Part shown: one piece after another, positions 45,706 to 59,188 of the stretch | How the letters are laid out: every line of letters begins with the position of its first letter | How positions within the stretch are numbered: the first letter of the stretch is position 1 | Source of the DNA: Ziziphus jujuba | Lineage: Eukaryota > Streptophyta > Magnoliopsida > Rosales > Rhamnaceae | Length of the DNA: 64,000 nucleotides | Reading direction: 5' to 3' | Assembly: GCF_031755915.1 (NCBI RefSeq) | Contig: NC_083382.1 | Location: 124,001 to 188,000 of the forward strand | Program-made: the position numbers and the translations under genes | The notes under the pieces: model-generated | What the model was told of the DNA's origin: nothing | Database searches by the model: none | The model's input: the letters and a program-made list of their open reading frames with translations, nothing else

Positions 45706-45879
45706 CGTAAAAAAAGAAAAAAAAAGAAAAGCTAAAATAAAAATAAATAATTGTTCCCAAGAAACCTTCTCTTCTATTAAAGATTGGCCATTGATACACG
45801 ATCTAGACCATTCATTTCTTTCTATTAGTTATTATCTTTATTTCTATTACCAAATTAAACGACCACAACACATATAGAA
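45706..45879. other. rpoC2-rps2 spacer (copy 2)
   Basis: Shares CCATTGATACACGATCTAGA and flanks with 12460-12500, the same spacer in copy 1. No gene. Confidence 0.8.
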
Positions 45880-46385
<506 letters not shown>

Positions 46386-46699
46386 ACCTGACCTGGTGGG
46401 GCTACCCGCTAAGTTTAAGAATATCAATAAGCGGAGTAAAAGAAGCTTACAAGGACTCCCTTAGTAACGAGCACCCTCGGTGTTCGAATTGTAGTCTAAA
46501 GAAGCGTCCTCAGTGGCGGACGAAGCTCAAGTCCCCTGGAAGGGGGCACCGGAGAGGGTGAGAGCCCTATTGTGCCCGGACCCTGTCATGCCACGAGGCG
46601 CTATCAGCGAGTTGGGTTGTGTGGGAATGCAGCCCAAATCAGGTGGTAAATTCCATCCAAAGCTAAATGTTAGCAAGAGACCTATAGCAAACAAGTACT

Positions 46700-46731
<32 letters not shown>

Positions 46732-47291
46732 AAGTCAAAAAGTGCTTAAAATCATCGGGAGGGAAGCGGATGGGGGCCGACGATGTGCCTCAGTCAGATA
46801 CGGAACGGTGAAAGCCGGTCTGCCAATGGACTCAAGGCACAGATCGATGTGGATTACGATGGTGGCCCAAGCCCGGGCTATACATATGCTGATGGAGACA
46901 TTGTTGCTGCGATCGTGGTTGGCAGCAAGCACTGTCGTGGTGTGCTTCGGCACCTGCGCGCTTTTGGCGCTGACCTATGGGCTCCCCATTTGGCCCGTCT
47001 TGAAACACAGACCAAGGAGTCTGACATGTGGCATGTGTGCAAGTCAACAGGCCAGTAAACCCATAAAGCACAAGGAAGCTGAATGGCAGGATCCCCATGC
47101 TAGTTGCACCACTGATCGACCTTGATCTTCTGAGAAGGGTTTCGAGTGAGAGCATGTCTATTGGGACCCAAAAGATGGTGAACTATCCCTAAGTGGGCAA
47201 AGCCAGAAGAAACTTTGGTGAAGGTCTGCAGCAATACTAACGTGCAAATCGTTCATCTAACTTGGGTATAAATGCGAAAGACTAATCAAAT

Positions 47292-47324
<33 letters not shown>

Positions 47325-48713
47325 TAGGATAGCTGGAGCCCGCAGATGAGTTCTATCAGGTAAAGCCAATGATTAGAGGCATCAAAGGTGCAATGCCCTC
47401 GACCTATTCTCAAACTTTAAATAGGTAGGATGGAGCAGCTGCTCCATTGAGCCGCACTACAGAATCAAGGGCTCCAAGTGGACCATTTTTGGTAAGCAAA
47501 ACTGGCGATGTGGGATGAACTTGAAGCTGGGTTACAGTGCCCAACTATGCACTAATGTAGAACCCATAAGTGTGTTGGTCGATTAAGATAGCAAGACGAT
47601 GGTCATGGAAATCGAAATCTACTTAGGAGTGTGTAACAACTCACTTGCCGAATCAACTAGCCCTGAAAATGGATGGTGCTGAAGTGCACTAGGCCCCGAT
47701 GAGTAGGAGGGCATGGCGGTTGCTGTAAAACCTAGGGTGCGAGCCCGAGTGGAGTCGCCTTCGATGCAAATCTTGGTGGTAGTAGCAAATATTCAAATGA
47801 GAACTTTGAAGGCCAGAGAGGGGAAAGATTCCATGTGAACGGCACTTGCACATGGGTTAGTCTATCCTAAGAAATGGGGGAAGCCCGTCTGATAGCGTGA
47901 CCAGCTTGAATTTTGAAAGGGAATCGGGTTAACATTCCTGAACTGGGACATGGTGATTGATGGCAACATTAAGGAGTCCAAAGACATCAGCGGGGGCCTT
48001 GGGAAGAGTTATCTTTTCTATTTAATAGCCTACCCACCCTGGAAATGACTTAGCCGTAGGTAGGGTCTAGCGGCTGGAAGAGCACCGCACGTCGAGTGGT
48101 GTCCAGTGGGCCCCCGGAGGCCCTTGAAACTCCAGAGGACCGAGCGCCTACCATGCCCGATCATATTCATAACCGCATTAGGTCTCCAAAGTGAACAGCC
48201 TCTGGCCAATGGAATAATGAAGGCAAGGGAAGTTGGAAAAATGGATCCGTAAAAGGATTGGCTCTGAGGGCTGGGCATAGGGGTCCTAGTCCCGAACCCA
48301 TCGACTGTCGGTGGACTACTCAAGTTGCTCCAACGGCGGGAGTGGTTTACCGCATGCCGATCGGGGGACAGAATGGGATAAGGTCCCTTTGGGGGCCCTT
48401 CCCCAGGCATCGAACAGTCGACTCAGAACTGGTACAGACAAGGGCAATCCGACTGTTTAATTAAAACAAAGCATTGCAATGGTCCATGCGGATGCTCACA
48501 CAATGTGATTTCCGCCTAGTGCTCTGAATGTCAAAGCAAAGAAATTCAACCAAGCACGGGTAAATGGTGGGTGTAACTATGACTCTCTTAAGGTAGCTAA
48601 ATGCCTCATCATCGAATTAGTGATGCGCATGAATGGATTAACAAGATTCCCACTGTCCCTGTATACTATCTAAGGAGACCACAGCCAAGGGAACTAGCTT
48701 GGCAGAATTAGCA

Positions 48714-48747
<34 letters not shown>

Positions 48748-49612
48748 TAACTTTGTGAAATGACCTGAGAGGTATAGTATAAGTGGGAGCTGGAAACAGC
48801 GAAAGTGAAATACCACTACTTTTAACGTTATTTTACTTATTCCATGAATCAGAAGCGGGGCACTGCCCCTCTTTTTGGACCCAAGGCCTATCTTGGCTGG
48901 CCGATCCGGGCGAAAAACATTGTCAAGTGGGGAGTTTGGCTAGGATGACACATATGTTAAAAGATAATGCAGGAGTCCTAAGATAAGCTCAAAGAGAATA
49001 GAAATCTCATGTGGAACAAAAAGGTAAAAGCTAGTTTGATTATGATTTCTAGTACGAATACGAAGCATGAAAGCGTGGCCTATCGATCCTTTAGACTTTG
49101 GAATTTGAAGCTAGGGGTGTCAGAAAAGTTACCACAGGAATAACTGGCTTATGGCAGCCAAGCGTTCATAGCGACGTTGCTTTTTGATCTTTCGATGTTG
49201 GCTCTTCCTATCATTATGAAGCAAAATTCACTAAGTGTTGGATTGTTCGCCCACCAATAGGGAACATGGGCTGGGCTTAGACCGTCGTGAGATAGGTTAG
49301 TTTTACCCTACTGATAATAGTGTCACAATAGTAATTCAATCTAGTACGAGAGGAACTGTGAATTCGCACAATTAGCAATCGCGCTTGGTTGAAAAGCCAG
49401 TGGTGCGAAACCACCGTGTGCTTGATTATGACTGAACACTCTAAGTCAGAATCCTGGCTAGAAGCAATGTATGCGCTCATCGCCCGTTTGCCAACCAATA
49501 GTAAGGGCCTTGGCCCTCAAAGGCACGTGTCGTTAGCCAACCCTGTGCGGTAGACGTACCATGTGGGCCGCCTTGAAGTTCAATTCCTACCGTGTGGGCC
49601 GCGTTGCCTGTA
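46386..49612 (+). rRNA. Nuclear 25S rRNA gene copy, decayed
   Basis: Nearly the whole 25S sequence is present in order: CTACCCGCTAAGTTTAAG at the 5' end, CCAAGGAGTCTGACATG, AGACTAATCAAATCATCTAG, GGAAGAGCACCGCACGTCGA, ACCACAGGAATAACTGGCTT, the sarcin-ricin loop AGTACGAGAGGAAC, and TGATTATGACTGAACACTCT at the 3' end. Length is about 3.23 kb against about 3.4 kb. A stretch after GTAACG near 46462 is missing. CG positions are very often TG or CA, typical of methylated, unselected rDNA. Open frames within it are shadows. Confidence 0.95.
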
Positions 49613-49789
49613 CGTCCAATCATAATTTTTTTCTTTTTGGGTTTTTTAATTAGTTCTTTTGTTGTTCATTAACAAATAAACATTGAAAATATTTCTTAAA
49701 AATGTGAAGGAAAAATACTAAAGTGGTTGTTTAATATTTTTGTTTTTCAAGTCAAGTTTATTTTCTAATACATTCGCAAGTCTCTTTTT
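49613..49789. other. AT-rich lead-in to repeat array A
   Basis: No gene; an unclear transition between rDNA and the tandem repeats. Confidence 0.5.
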
Positions 49790-51600
49790 TTTTTTTTTTT
49801 TAAACAAAAGAAAACAGACGACGCATTACCTTAAAAATGCATTGCCTTTTTGATGTGTTATTTTTTATTTTTTATGATTGTTCATCTTCAAATAAACACT
49901 TAAAATATTACTTAAAATGTTAAGAAAAATTAATAAGCTGGTTATATTGCTAAAATATTTTCATTGCTTATTTGAAGTTGAAAAAAAAAAATGCAATTTA
50001 AGAGATTTGCAAGTTTAAACAGAAAATCAATTGTACTTCGAAAAAAATTATTTAAAGAAAAAAGAAAAAAGAACAGACGATGCGAAAAGAAGATATTGCA
50101 TCACCTGTTCTCTTAAAAATAGAGAACAGGTGACACTAAACGAAGTAGTTGCGTTGCCTGTTCCTTTTTTTTTAAATAAAAATAAAAATATAATTTAAGA
50201 GATTTGTAAGTTTAAACAGAAAATAAAGTATACATAAAAAACAAATAATCGAACAACCACCTCAGTTATATTGCTTAAATATTTTCACTGCTTATTTGAA
50301 GTTGAAAAAAATCATTTTTAAAGAAAAAAAAAAAAAGAACAAGCGACACTAAAAGAAATAACTGCATCACCTATTCATTTAAAAAAAGAAACGAAAATAC
50401 AATTTAAGAGATTTGTAAGTTTAAATAGAAAATAATCTGTACTTGGAAAAAAATTATTTAATGAAAAAAGAAAAACAAACAGGTGACGTGAAAAGAAGTT
50501 GTTGCATCGCCTGTTCCTTTAAAAAACAAAGAACAGGTCACGCTAAACGAAGTAATTGCGTCACCTGTTCCCTTTTAAAAAAAATTAAAAATACAATTTA
50601 AGATATTTGCAAGTTTAAACAGAAAATAAATTATACATGAAAAATAAAATAATTGAACAACCACCTCAGTTATATTGCTTAAATATTTTCAGAAATTATT
50701 TGAAGTTGAAAAAAAAATACTGTTTAAAGAAAAAAAAAATAAAACAAAGAACAAGCAATGCTTAAAGAAGTAATTGCATTGCTTGTTCCTTTTTTAAAAA
50801 ATAAAAAACGAAAATATAATTTAAGAGATTTACAAGTTTAAACCAAAAAAAAACTGTACTTGGAAAAAAAATTTATTTAAAGAAAAAAGAAAACAAAAAG
50901 GCAACGCTAAAAGAAGTTATTACGTTGCCTGTTTCAGTTAAAAAAGAAAAAGAAAAGAACAGGCGACGTTAAGCCAAGTAACTGCATCGCATGTTCCCTA
51001 ATTTAATAAAATAAAATAAAATAAAATACAATTTAAGAGATCTGAAAGCTTAAACAAAAAATAAACTATATTTGGAAAAAAATTATTTAAAAAAAAAAAA
51101 ATAGGTGACACTAAAAGAAATTATTGCAACGCCTGTTCCCTTAAAAACAAAGAACAGACGACAAAAAAAAAAATACAATTTATGAATAAGCAAGTTTAAA
51201 CAGAAAATAAACTATACTTGGAAAAAAAATATTTAAAGAAAAAAAAAAGAACAGGTAATGCTTAAAAAAGTTATTGCATCGCCTATTTCCATAAAAAACA
51301 AAGAACAGGCGACGCTAAACGAAGTAATTGCATCACCGGTTCCTTTTTAACCAAAAAAAAAAAAAGAAAATATAATTTAAGAGGTTTATAATTTTAAATA
51401 GAGAATAAATTGTACTTGGAAAAAACTTATTTAGAGAAAAAAGAAAAAAATAGGCGACACTAAGAAGTTATTATGTCACCTATTCCCTTAAAAACAAAGA
51501 ATAGGCAACGCTAAACGAAGTACTTGCATCATCTGTTTGCTTTTTTTAAATACAAAAATACAATTTAAGAGACTTGCAAGTTTTAGAGGATGCTTAATAT
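49790..51600. repeat. Tandem repeat array A, about 200-bp units
   Basis: AATTTAAGAGATTTGCAAGT or close variants recur near 49995, 50192, 50401, 50596, 50817, 51030, 51176, 51376 and 51562. Units alternate between a TGTACTTGG and a TATACATG version in the first five copies, giving a dimer near 400 bp. Between anchors lies GAACAGGCGACGCTAAACG...GCGTCACCTGTTC, an imperfect palindrome able to form a hairpin, embedded in poly-A. No coding capacity. Confidence 0.88.
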
Positions 51601-51959
51601 ACAAATAGGCAACCCTTTTTTAAATAAAGAAATAAGCAACTCAGTTTCCAATAGCGTCGTCTTTTCTTCTTTCTCTTTTTCCATCATTTTTTAATTTATT
51701 TTTCTTGATATTTGATAATTTTTATAGATATTTCTATATTTTGAGCCCTCGATATTTTTATCGTTACTAAAATTTTTAACGTTGTCACACAATGGTACAC
51801 ACATGATATAGATGTAGATCAACATATGTTTTGCATTTTAATGCCTTAAATTATTTACATACATAAGCGTAGCAAAATAATTAATTTATGCATTTAATTT
51901 ATTTATGTTTTAATTTAAATTAATAATTTTTTAAATTAAAATAAAGTTTGAGAAGTTTG
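51601..51959. other. Transition between repeat arrays
   Basis: AT-rich sequence without clear repeat units; holds a single GCGTCGTCTTTTC word near 51653. No gene. Confidence 0.55.
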
Positions 51960-54900
51960 ATTGCTTTAAAATTGAAAAGCATTAAGCGACGCTTTTAACA
52001 TCAAATACATAGCCTATTGTCTTAATTTTTGGAATTTTATTTAATTTTATATTTTATTTATATGCATATAAATATTAAATGAATTAATTAGTAATAAGAA
52101 GCAAAATAATTAATATATGCATTTAATTTAATTGTGTTTAAACTTTAAATTAATGATTTTTTAAATGATTATAAAGTTTCATAAGTTTAACTATTTCAAA
52201 AGCATAGCCCATTCTATTAAGTTTTAGTATTTTAATTAATTTCATGTTTTAATATTATGTATATAAAGATTAAGCATATTAAATAGCAATATGAAGCAAA
52301 GTAATTAATCTATCTATTTAATTTATTTTTGTTATAATTTTAAATTAATTCTTTTTTAAAATAATAAAATTTTGACAAAATTAATTATTTTATAATTTCA
52401 AAATATTAGGCAACACTTTTAACATCAAAAGCATCACCTACTGTCTTAATTTTTGAAATTTTAATTAATTATATGTTTTATTCATATTTATATAAATGTT
52501 AAATATATTATATAGTAATATGAGGTAAAACAATTAATGTATTCACATAATTTATTTGTTTTTCAATTTTAAATAAATTATTTTTTGAATTAATAAGAGC
52601 TTGACAAAATTAAATAAGTTAAAAGTATTAGATGATGCTTTTAACATCAAAAGCATTGTCTATTGTCTTAAATCTTGGAATTTTATATAACTTTATATTT
52701 TATTCATATGTATACATATAGTAGATATATTAATTATCAATATGAAGCAAAATAATTAATCTATGCATCCAATTTATTTGTGTTTCAATTTTAAATTAAT
52801 GATTTGTTAAATTAATAAAAAATTTGATAAATTTAATTATTTTAAAATTGAAAACTATCATGCGACGCTTTAAGCATCAATAGTGTCGCCTGCTGTATTA
52901 ATTTTATTTTTTATTATTACGTATATAAATATTAAATATATTAATTAGCAATATGAAATAAAATAATTATATATTCATTTAATTTATTTGTGCTTAATTT
53001 ATAAATCAATTATTTTTAGACTAAGAAAATTTTGGTAAAATTAATTATTTTAAAATTTAAAAGTATTAGACGATACTTTTAGCATAAAAAGCATCGCTTA
53101 TTCTTTTAACTTTTTAAATTTTATTTAACTTTATGTTTTATTCATATGTGCATATATATTAAATATATTAATTAATAATATGAAGAAAAATAATCAATCT
53201 ATACCTTTCAGTTAATTTGTATTTCAATTTTGAATTAATAAAAAATTTAATAAATTTAATTATTTTAAAGTTTAGAAGCACCAGATGATACTTTTAGCAT
53301 CAAAAGCATAACCTGCTGTGTTAACTTTTAGTATTTTATTTAATTTTATGCTTTAATATTATGTATATAAATATTAAATATATTAAATAGAAATATAAAA
53401 CACAATAATTGACCTATTTAATTTATTTATTTGTGTTTCAATTTTAAATTAATTATTTTTGAAATTAATGAATTTTGACAAGATTAATTATTTTATAATT
53501 TAAAAGAATTAGACAATACTTTTAACATCAAAAGCATTTCCTATTATCTTAATTCTTTGAATTTTATTTAATTTTAAGTTTTATTCATATGCATATAAAT
53601 ATTAAATATATTAATTAGTAATATGAAGAAAAATAATTAATTTATTTGTGTAATTTATTTCTTTTTCAATTTTAAATAAAATATTTTCTTACATTAATAA
53701 AAGCTTCATGAAATTAGATATTTTATAATTAAAATACTTGATCTATGTATTTAATTTATTTGTGTTTCAATTTTAAATTAATGATTTTTTAAAATTAATA
53801 AAAAAATTAATAAATTTCAGTATTATAAAATTGAAAACAATCAGGCGTCGCTTTTAGTAATTGCCGCTTGTTGAGTTAATTTTTTACATTTTAATTAAAT
53901 TTTTTTATTTTATGTGTATAAATATTAAACATGTTAATTAGTAATATGAAACAAAATGACTAATTTATTTTTTATGTTTTATTTTTAAATTAATTATCTT
54001 TTAAACTAAAGAAATTTTGGAACAAACTAATTATTTTGTAATATAAAAGCGCTAGGCGATACTTTAACATCAAAAGCATCCCTTATTCTCTTAATTTTTA
54101 AAATTTTATTTAATTTTATGTTTTATTCATATGTGTATATATATATATATATATATATTAAATATATTAGTTAGCAATATAAAGCAAAATAATTAATCTA
54201 TGCTTTCAATTAATTAATGATTTTTTAAACTAATAAAACGTTTAATAAATTTAATTATTTTAGAATTGTAAGGCATCAAGCACGCTTTTAGCATCAAAAT
54301 CGTAATCTGCTGTGTTAATTTTTGGTATTTTAATTAATTATTTGTTTTAATAGTATGTATATGAATATTAAGTATATTAAATAACAACATGAAATAAAAT
54401 AATTAATCTATTCAATTAATTTATTTGTATTTTGATTTTAAATGAATTATTTTTTAAATTAATAAATATTTTCACAAAATTAATTATTTTATAATTTAAA
54501 AGGATTAGCTGATGTTTTTAACATTAAAAACATCACCTACTGTCTTAATTTTTGGAATTCTATCTAATATTTTATTTTATTCATATATATATAAATATTA
54601 AATATATTAATTAGTAATATGAAGCAAAACAATTAATCTATTCATCTAATTTGTTCATGCTTCACTTTTAAATTAATAAGATTTTAACAAAATTAAATAT
54701 TTTATAATTTAAAATCATTAAGCGATACTTCTAATATCAAAAGCATTGCCAATTTTCTTAATTCTTGGAATTTTATTTAATTTTAAGTTTTATTCATATG
54801 CATATACATATTAAATATATTAATTAGCAACATGATGCAAAATAATGAATCTATGCATTTAATTTATTTGTGTTCAATTTTAAATTAATACTTTTTAAAA

Positions 54901-57900
54901 TTAATAAAATATTTAATACATTTAACTATTTTAAAATTGAAAACAACCATAAACGTTGTCTATTGTCTTAATTTTTGAAATTCTATTTAATTTTTTATTT
55001 TATTCATATGTATAAAAGTATTCAATATATTAATTAGTAATATGAAGCAAAACAATTAATCTATACGTGTAATTTATCCGTACTTCATGTTTAAATTAAT
55101 TATTTTTAAATTAATAAGACTTTGGTAAAATTAAATATATAATTTAAAAGCATTAGAGATCGCTCTTAGCCAAAAAAAACATTGTCCATTGTCTTAATTT
55201 TTGGAATTGTATTTAATTTTATATTTTATTCATACGAATTTAAATATTAACTATATTAATTAGCAATTACAAGCAAAAAAATTAATCTATGCAATTAATT
55301 TATTTATATTTCAATTTTAAATTAATAATTTTTTAAATTAATAAAATATTTGAAAATTTTAATTATTTTAAAATTGAAAACAATCAGGCGTCAAAAGTGT
55401 CATTGCTAGGTTAATTTTTTGTATTTTAATAAATTTTATTTCTTATTTTATATATATAAATATTAAATATATCAATTAGCAATATGAAGTAAAATAATTA
55501 ATATATCTTTCTAACTTTTTTGCGCTTCATTTTTTAGTAATTATTTTTTAAACTAATAAAATTTTGGCAAAATTAATTATTCTAAATTTAAGAGTACTAG
55601 GCGATGCTTTTAACTTCAAAAGCGTTGTCTATTCTTTTAATCTTTTAAAATTTTATTTAATTTTATGTTTTATTCATATGCATATATATTAAATATATTA
55701 ATTAATAATAATAAGCAAAATAATTAATATATACTTTCAATTAATTCGTGTTTCAATTTTTAATTAATGATATTTTAAATTAATTAAAAGTTTAATAAGT
55801 TTAATTATTTTAAAATTGAAAAGCATCAGGCGATACTTTTAGTATCAAAGGCGTAACCTGTTGTGTTAATTTTTGGTATTTTAATTAATTTTCTATTTTA
55901 ATATTATGTATATTAAACAGCCACATGAAGCAAAATAATTAATCTATTCATTTAATTTATTTGTATTTCAATTTTAAATTAATTATTTTTAAAATTAATA
56001 AAAATTTTAACAGAATTAATTATTTTATAATTTAAAAGGATTAGCTGATGCTTTTAACATAAAAAAAAAGTCACCTATTATCTTAATTTTTGGAATTCTG
56101 TTTAATTTTTTATTTTATTCATATGTATATTAATTACTAATATCAAGCAAAACAATTAATCTATTCATGTAATTTATTTATGCTTAAATTTAAATTAATT
56201 ATTTTTAGATTAGCAAGAATTTGATATAATTAAATATTTTATAATTTAAAAGCATTAGGTGGCGCTTTTAGCATAAAAAACATTGCCTATTGTCTTAATT
56301 TTTGGAATTGTATTTAATTTTATGTTTTATTTATGTGGATATAAATATTAAATAAATTAATTAGCAATTGGAAGCAAAAAAATTAATCAATGCATTTAAT
56401 TTATTTATATTTCAATTTTAAATTAATAATTTTTTAAATTAATAAAATGTTTGATAAATTTATTTATTTTAAAATTGAAAACAATCAAGCATCGCTTTCG
56501 GCATCAAAAGTTTCGTTGTTAAGTTATATTTTTTATTTTAATTAATTTTATTTTTTATTTTATGTATATAAATATTAAATATATTGGTTAGCAAAATAAA
56601 CTAAAACAAGTATACATTGATTTTTTTTTTTTTGTGTTTCATTTTTAAATTAATTATTTTTAAACTAATAAAATTTTGACAAAATTAATTATTTTATAAT
56701 TTAAAAGCGCTAGGTAATACTTTTAACATTAAAAGCATCGCCTATTCTTTTAATTTTTGAAATTTTCTTTAATTTTATGTTTTATTCATATGTGTATATA
56801 TATATATATATATATTAAATATATTAATTAACAATATGAAGTAAAACAATTTATCTGTGCTTTCAATTAATTCGTGTTTCAATTTTTAATTAATGATTTT
56901 TTAAATTAATAAAAAATTTCATAAATTTAATTATTTTAAAATTGAAAAGTATCAGGCAATGCTTTTAGCATTAAAAGGGTAACCTATTGTGTTAACTTTT
57001 AGTATTTAAATTAGTTTTTTCTTTTAATATTATATATATAAATATTAAGTATATTAAATAGCAACATGAAGCAAAGTAGTTAATCTATTCATTTAATTTA
57101 TTTGTATTTCGATTTTAAATTAATTATTTTTTAAATTAATAAAAATTTTCATAAAATTTATTATTTTGTACTTTAAAAGGATTAGCCAATGCTTTTAACA
57201 TAAAAAAATGTCGCTTATTGTCTTAATTTTTGGAATTCTATTTAATTTTTTGTCTTATTCATATGTATACAGATATTAAATATATTAATTAGTAATATGA
57301 AGTACAACAATTAATCTATTTGTCTAATTTGTTTGTGCTTCAATTTTAAATTAATAAGAGTTTGACAAAATTAAAATTTTATAATTTAAAATCATTAGAC
57401 GACGCTTGTAATTTAAGAGTTTAATTTTAACTTTTATTCATATACATATAAATATTAAATATATTAATTAGCAATATGATGCAAAATAATTATTCTATGC
57501 ATTTAATTTATTTATGTGTCAATTTTAAATTAATGATTTTTTAATTTAACAAAATGGTTGATAAATTTAGTTATTTTAAAATCGAAAACAATCAGGCATT
57601 GCTCTTAACATCAAAAGTGTCACTGTTAAGTTATTTATTTGTGTTTTAATTATTTTTATTTTTTATTTTATGTATATAAATATCAAATATATTAATTAGC
57701 AATACGAAGCAAAATGATTAATATATTTATTTAATATTTTTGTGTTTTATTTTTTAATTAGTTATTTTGTGAACTAATAAAATTTTAGCAAAATTAATTA
57801 TTTTTTAATTTAAAAGAGCTAGACGATGTAAAAGTTAATAAAATTTTTGAAATTGTATTTAATTTTTTGTTTTATTTATATGTATGTAAATATTTGTTAA

Positions 57901-57930
57901 ATATATTAATTTGTAATATGAAGTAAAATA
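51960..57930. repeat. Tandem repeat array B, about 220-bp units
   Basis: About 27 units marked by ATATGAAGCAAAATAATTAA variants (52099, 52292, 52519, 52740, 52952, 53178 ... 57475, 57700, 57918). Each has ATTTAATTTATTTGTGTTTC, TTTTAAATTAATGATTTTTT, TTTAATTATTTTAAAATTGA, then a palindromic segment built on GCGACGCTTTT...AAAAGCGTCGCC. Variant units recur at about 1.1 kb (higher-order repeat). TA microsatellites sit near 54137 and 56797. No genes. Confidence 0.9.
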
Positions 57931-58059
57931 AGAAGAGTTAAATGGTCGGGTTAGCTGCTTTTCTGGGTTTCTACTTTCTTTTACCTTTGTCACCGTCAAC
58001 GAGCACATATCACTGATATTTCTTCCATTTTTGATCATCAGTCATACTGGATTCACTAA
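57931..58059. other. Unassigned flank between array B and an LTR
   Basis: Less AT-rich than the array (GTCGGGTTAGCTGCTTTTCT, TTTGTCACCGTCAACGAG). No gene recognised. ACTAA (58055-58059) would be the left target duplication of the element that follows. Confidence 0.5.
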
Positions 58060-59174
58060 TGATGAGAACCCACCCGTACCTATACAATCAACTACTCGCT
58101 GAAGTGCTGATCCTATGCAATTGAAGACCGAATCAATTACTAGGGTTCAAGCGAAAAGGTTTAAGAAAAATCTTGTTAGCTTCATACAAAATGTAATTAA
58201 ATCTCAAGAAGGCGTATTAATATCAGAAGATTCTAAGCTCGTGTTGAGTATCCAAGTTATAAAGGCAGAAATGGACCCAAGAAGCTGTTTGCAACATTTG
58301 AGGACTCCTGACAGTAAGGGGTGAGCTTGTTGGCCTATGAATGTGTTTGAGCTCATCAAGAGGCCATGAAATCATACCAGGATAGAAGCAAGGGCATCCA
58401 AGTATGTCATTAGCGTCCAAGCTTCTACATTAGCTGGATTTAGCTAGTTTGGCGTTGGGAAGGAGCTTACTTGCATTCCAAGCAAGCTTTGATAATTTCA
58501 ATCAATGATAATGTGTGGGAACCAGTTCTAGTCCTACCAGGCATCCTACATGGCATGGTGAATCAGATTTGGAGCCTAAATTAGCTAGAGATTGGACAAG
58601 TACAGCTTATTTGAAAAATTAGTCAACTACTTTCCAAATATGAAATTTAACTATTATTTTGGGAAATAGTTTTTAATTTTTAATTTTTATTTAATTATTT
58701 ACTGGAAAAAATAATTTAGGAAGGTTGAATTTTAATATTTGTGATTGTAAATTAATTAATTCCTCTTTAAAAGTTAAGGAATCAATTAATACAAATTAGA
58801 TTAGGAAAGACATATAACATTCGGCCACATCTTTTGTTTAGTTTTATTGGCTGATTTTCACCTATGTTTTAGGATTTTGATTTTGTCACTTTAGCCTATT
58901 TAAAGGCTTATTTCTCAATAAATGACACTACATTATTCATTCAAAAAAATTACTATGAAAAGGATTTCTTTTTGTTTTCTTAAAACATCTAAAATACTGA
59001 ATAAAGAGCGAGTGTTTTAGTTTGAATTATCAATAGGACAATCCATAACCTATTGTGACGTCTTCGACATATACCAAAGTTTTTAATCGCAGGATGATTA
59101 AAAAATCTGAACTTAATTTTTATCCAAACTAATATAATACGGGTTTAGGAGTGAGTCGACCCAGGTTTGTATCA
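58060..59174 (+). repeat. 5' LTR of the RT-bearing element
   Basis: 1115 bases, TGATGAGAACCC to TTTGTATCA. The start encodes the family tail in decayed form (LKTESITRVQAKRFKKNLVS, 58115-58324). CCTATTTAAAGGC and TCAATAAATG lie near 58890-58925. Confidence 0.92.
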
Positions 59175-59176
59175 TT

Positions 59177-59188
59177 TGGTATCGGAGC
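59177..59188 (+). promoter_or_regulatory. Primer binding site, tRNA-iMet type
   Basis: TGGTATCGGAGC, one mismatch from TGGTATCAGAGC, two bases after the LTR. Confidence 0.9.

Noticed and set aside
49790..57930. CRISPR-like array
   Set aside because: Unit length of 200-220 bp, similar sequence throughout each unit and no unique spacers; these are satellites in a eukaryotic context.
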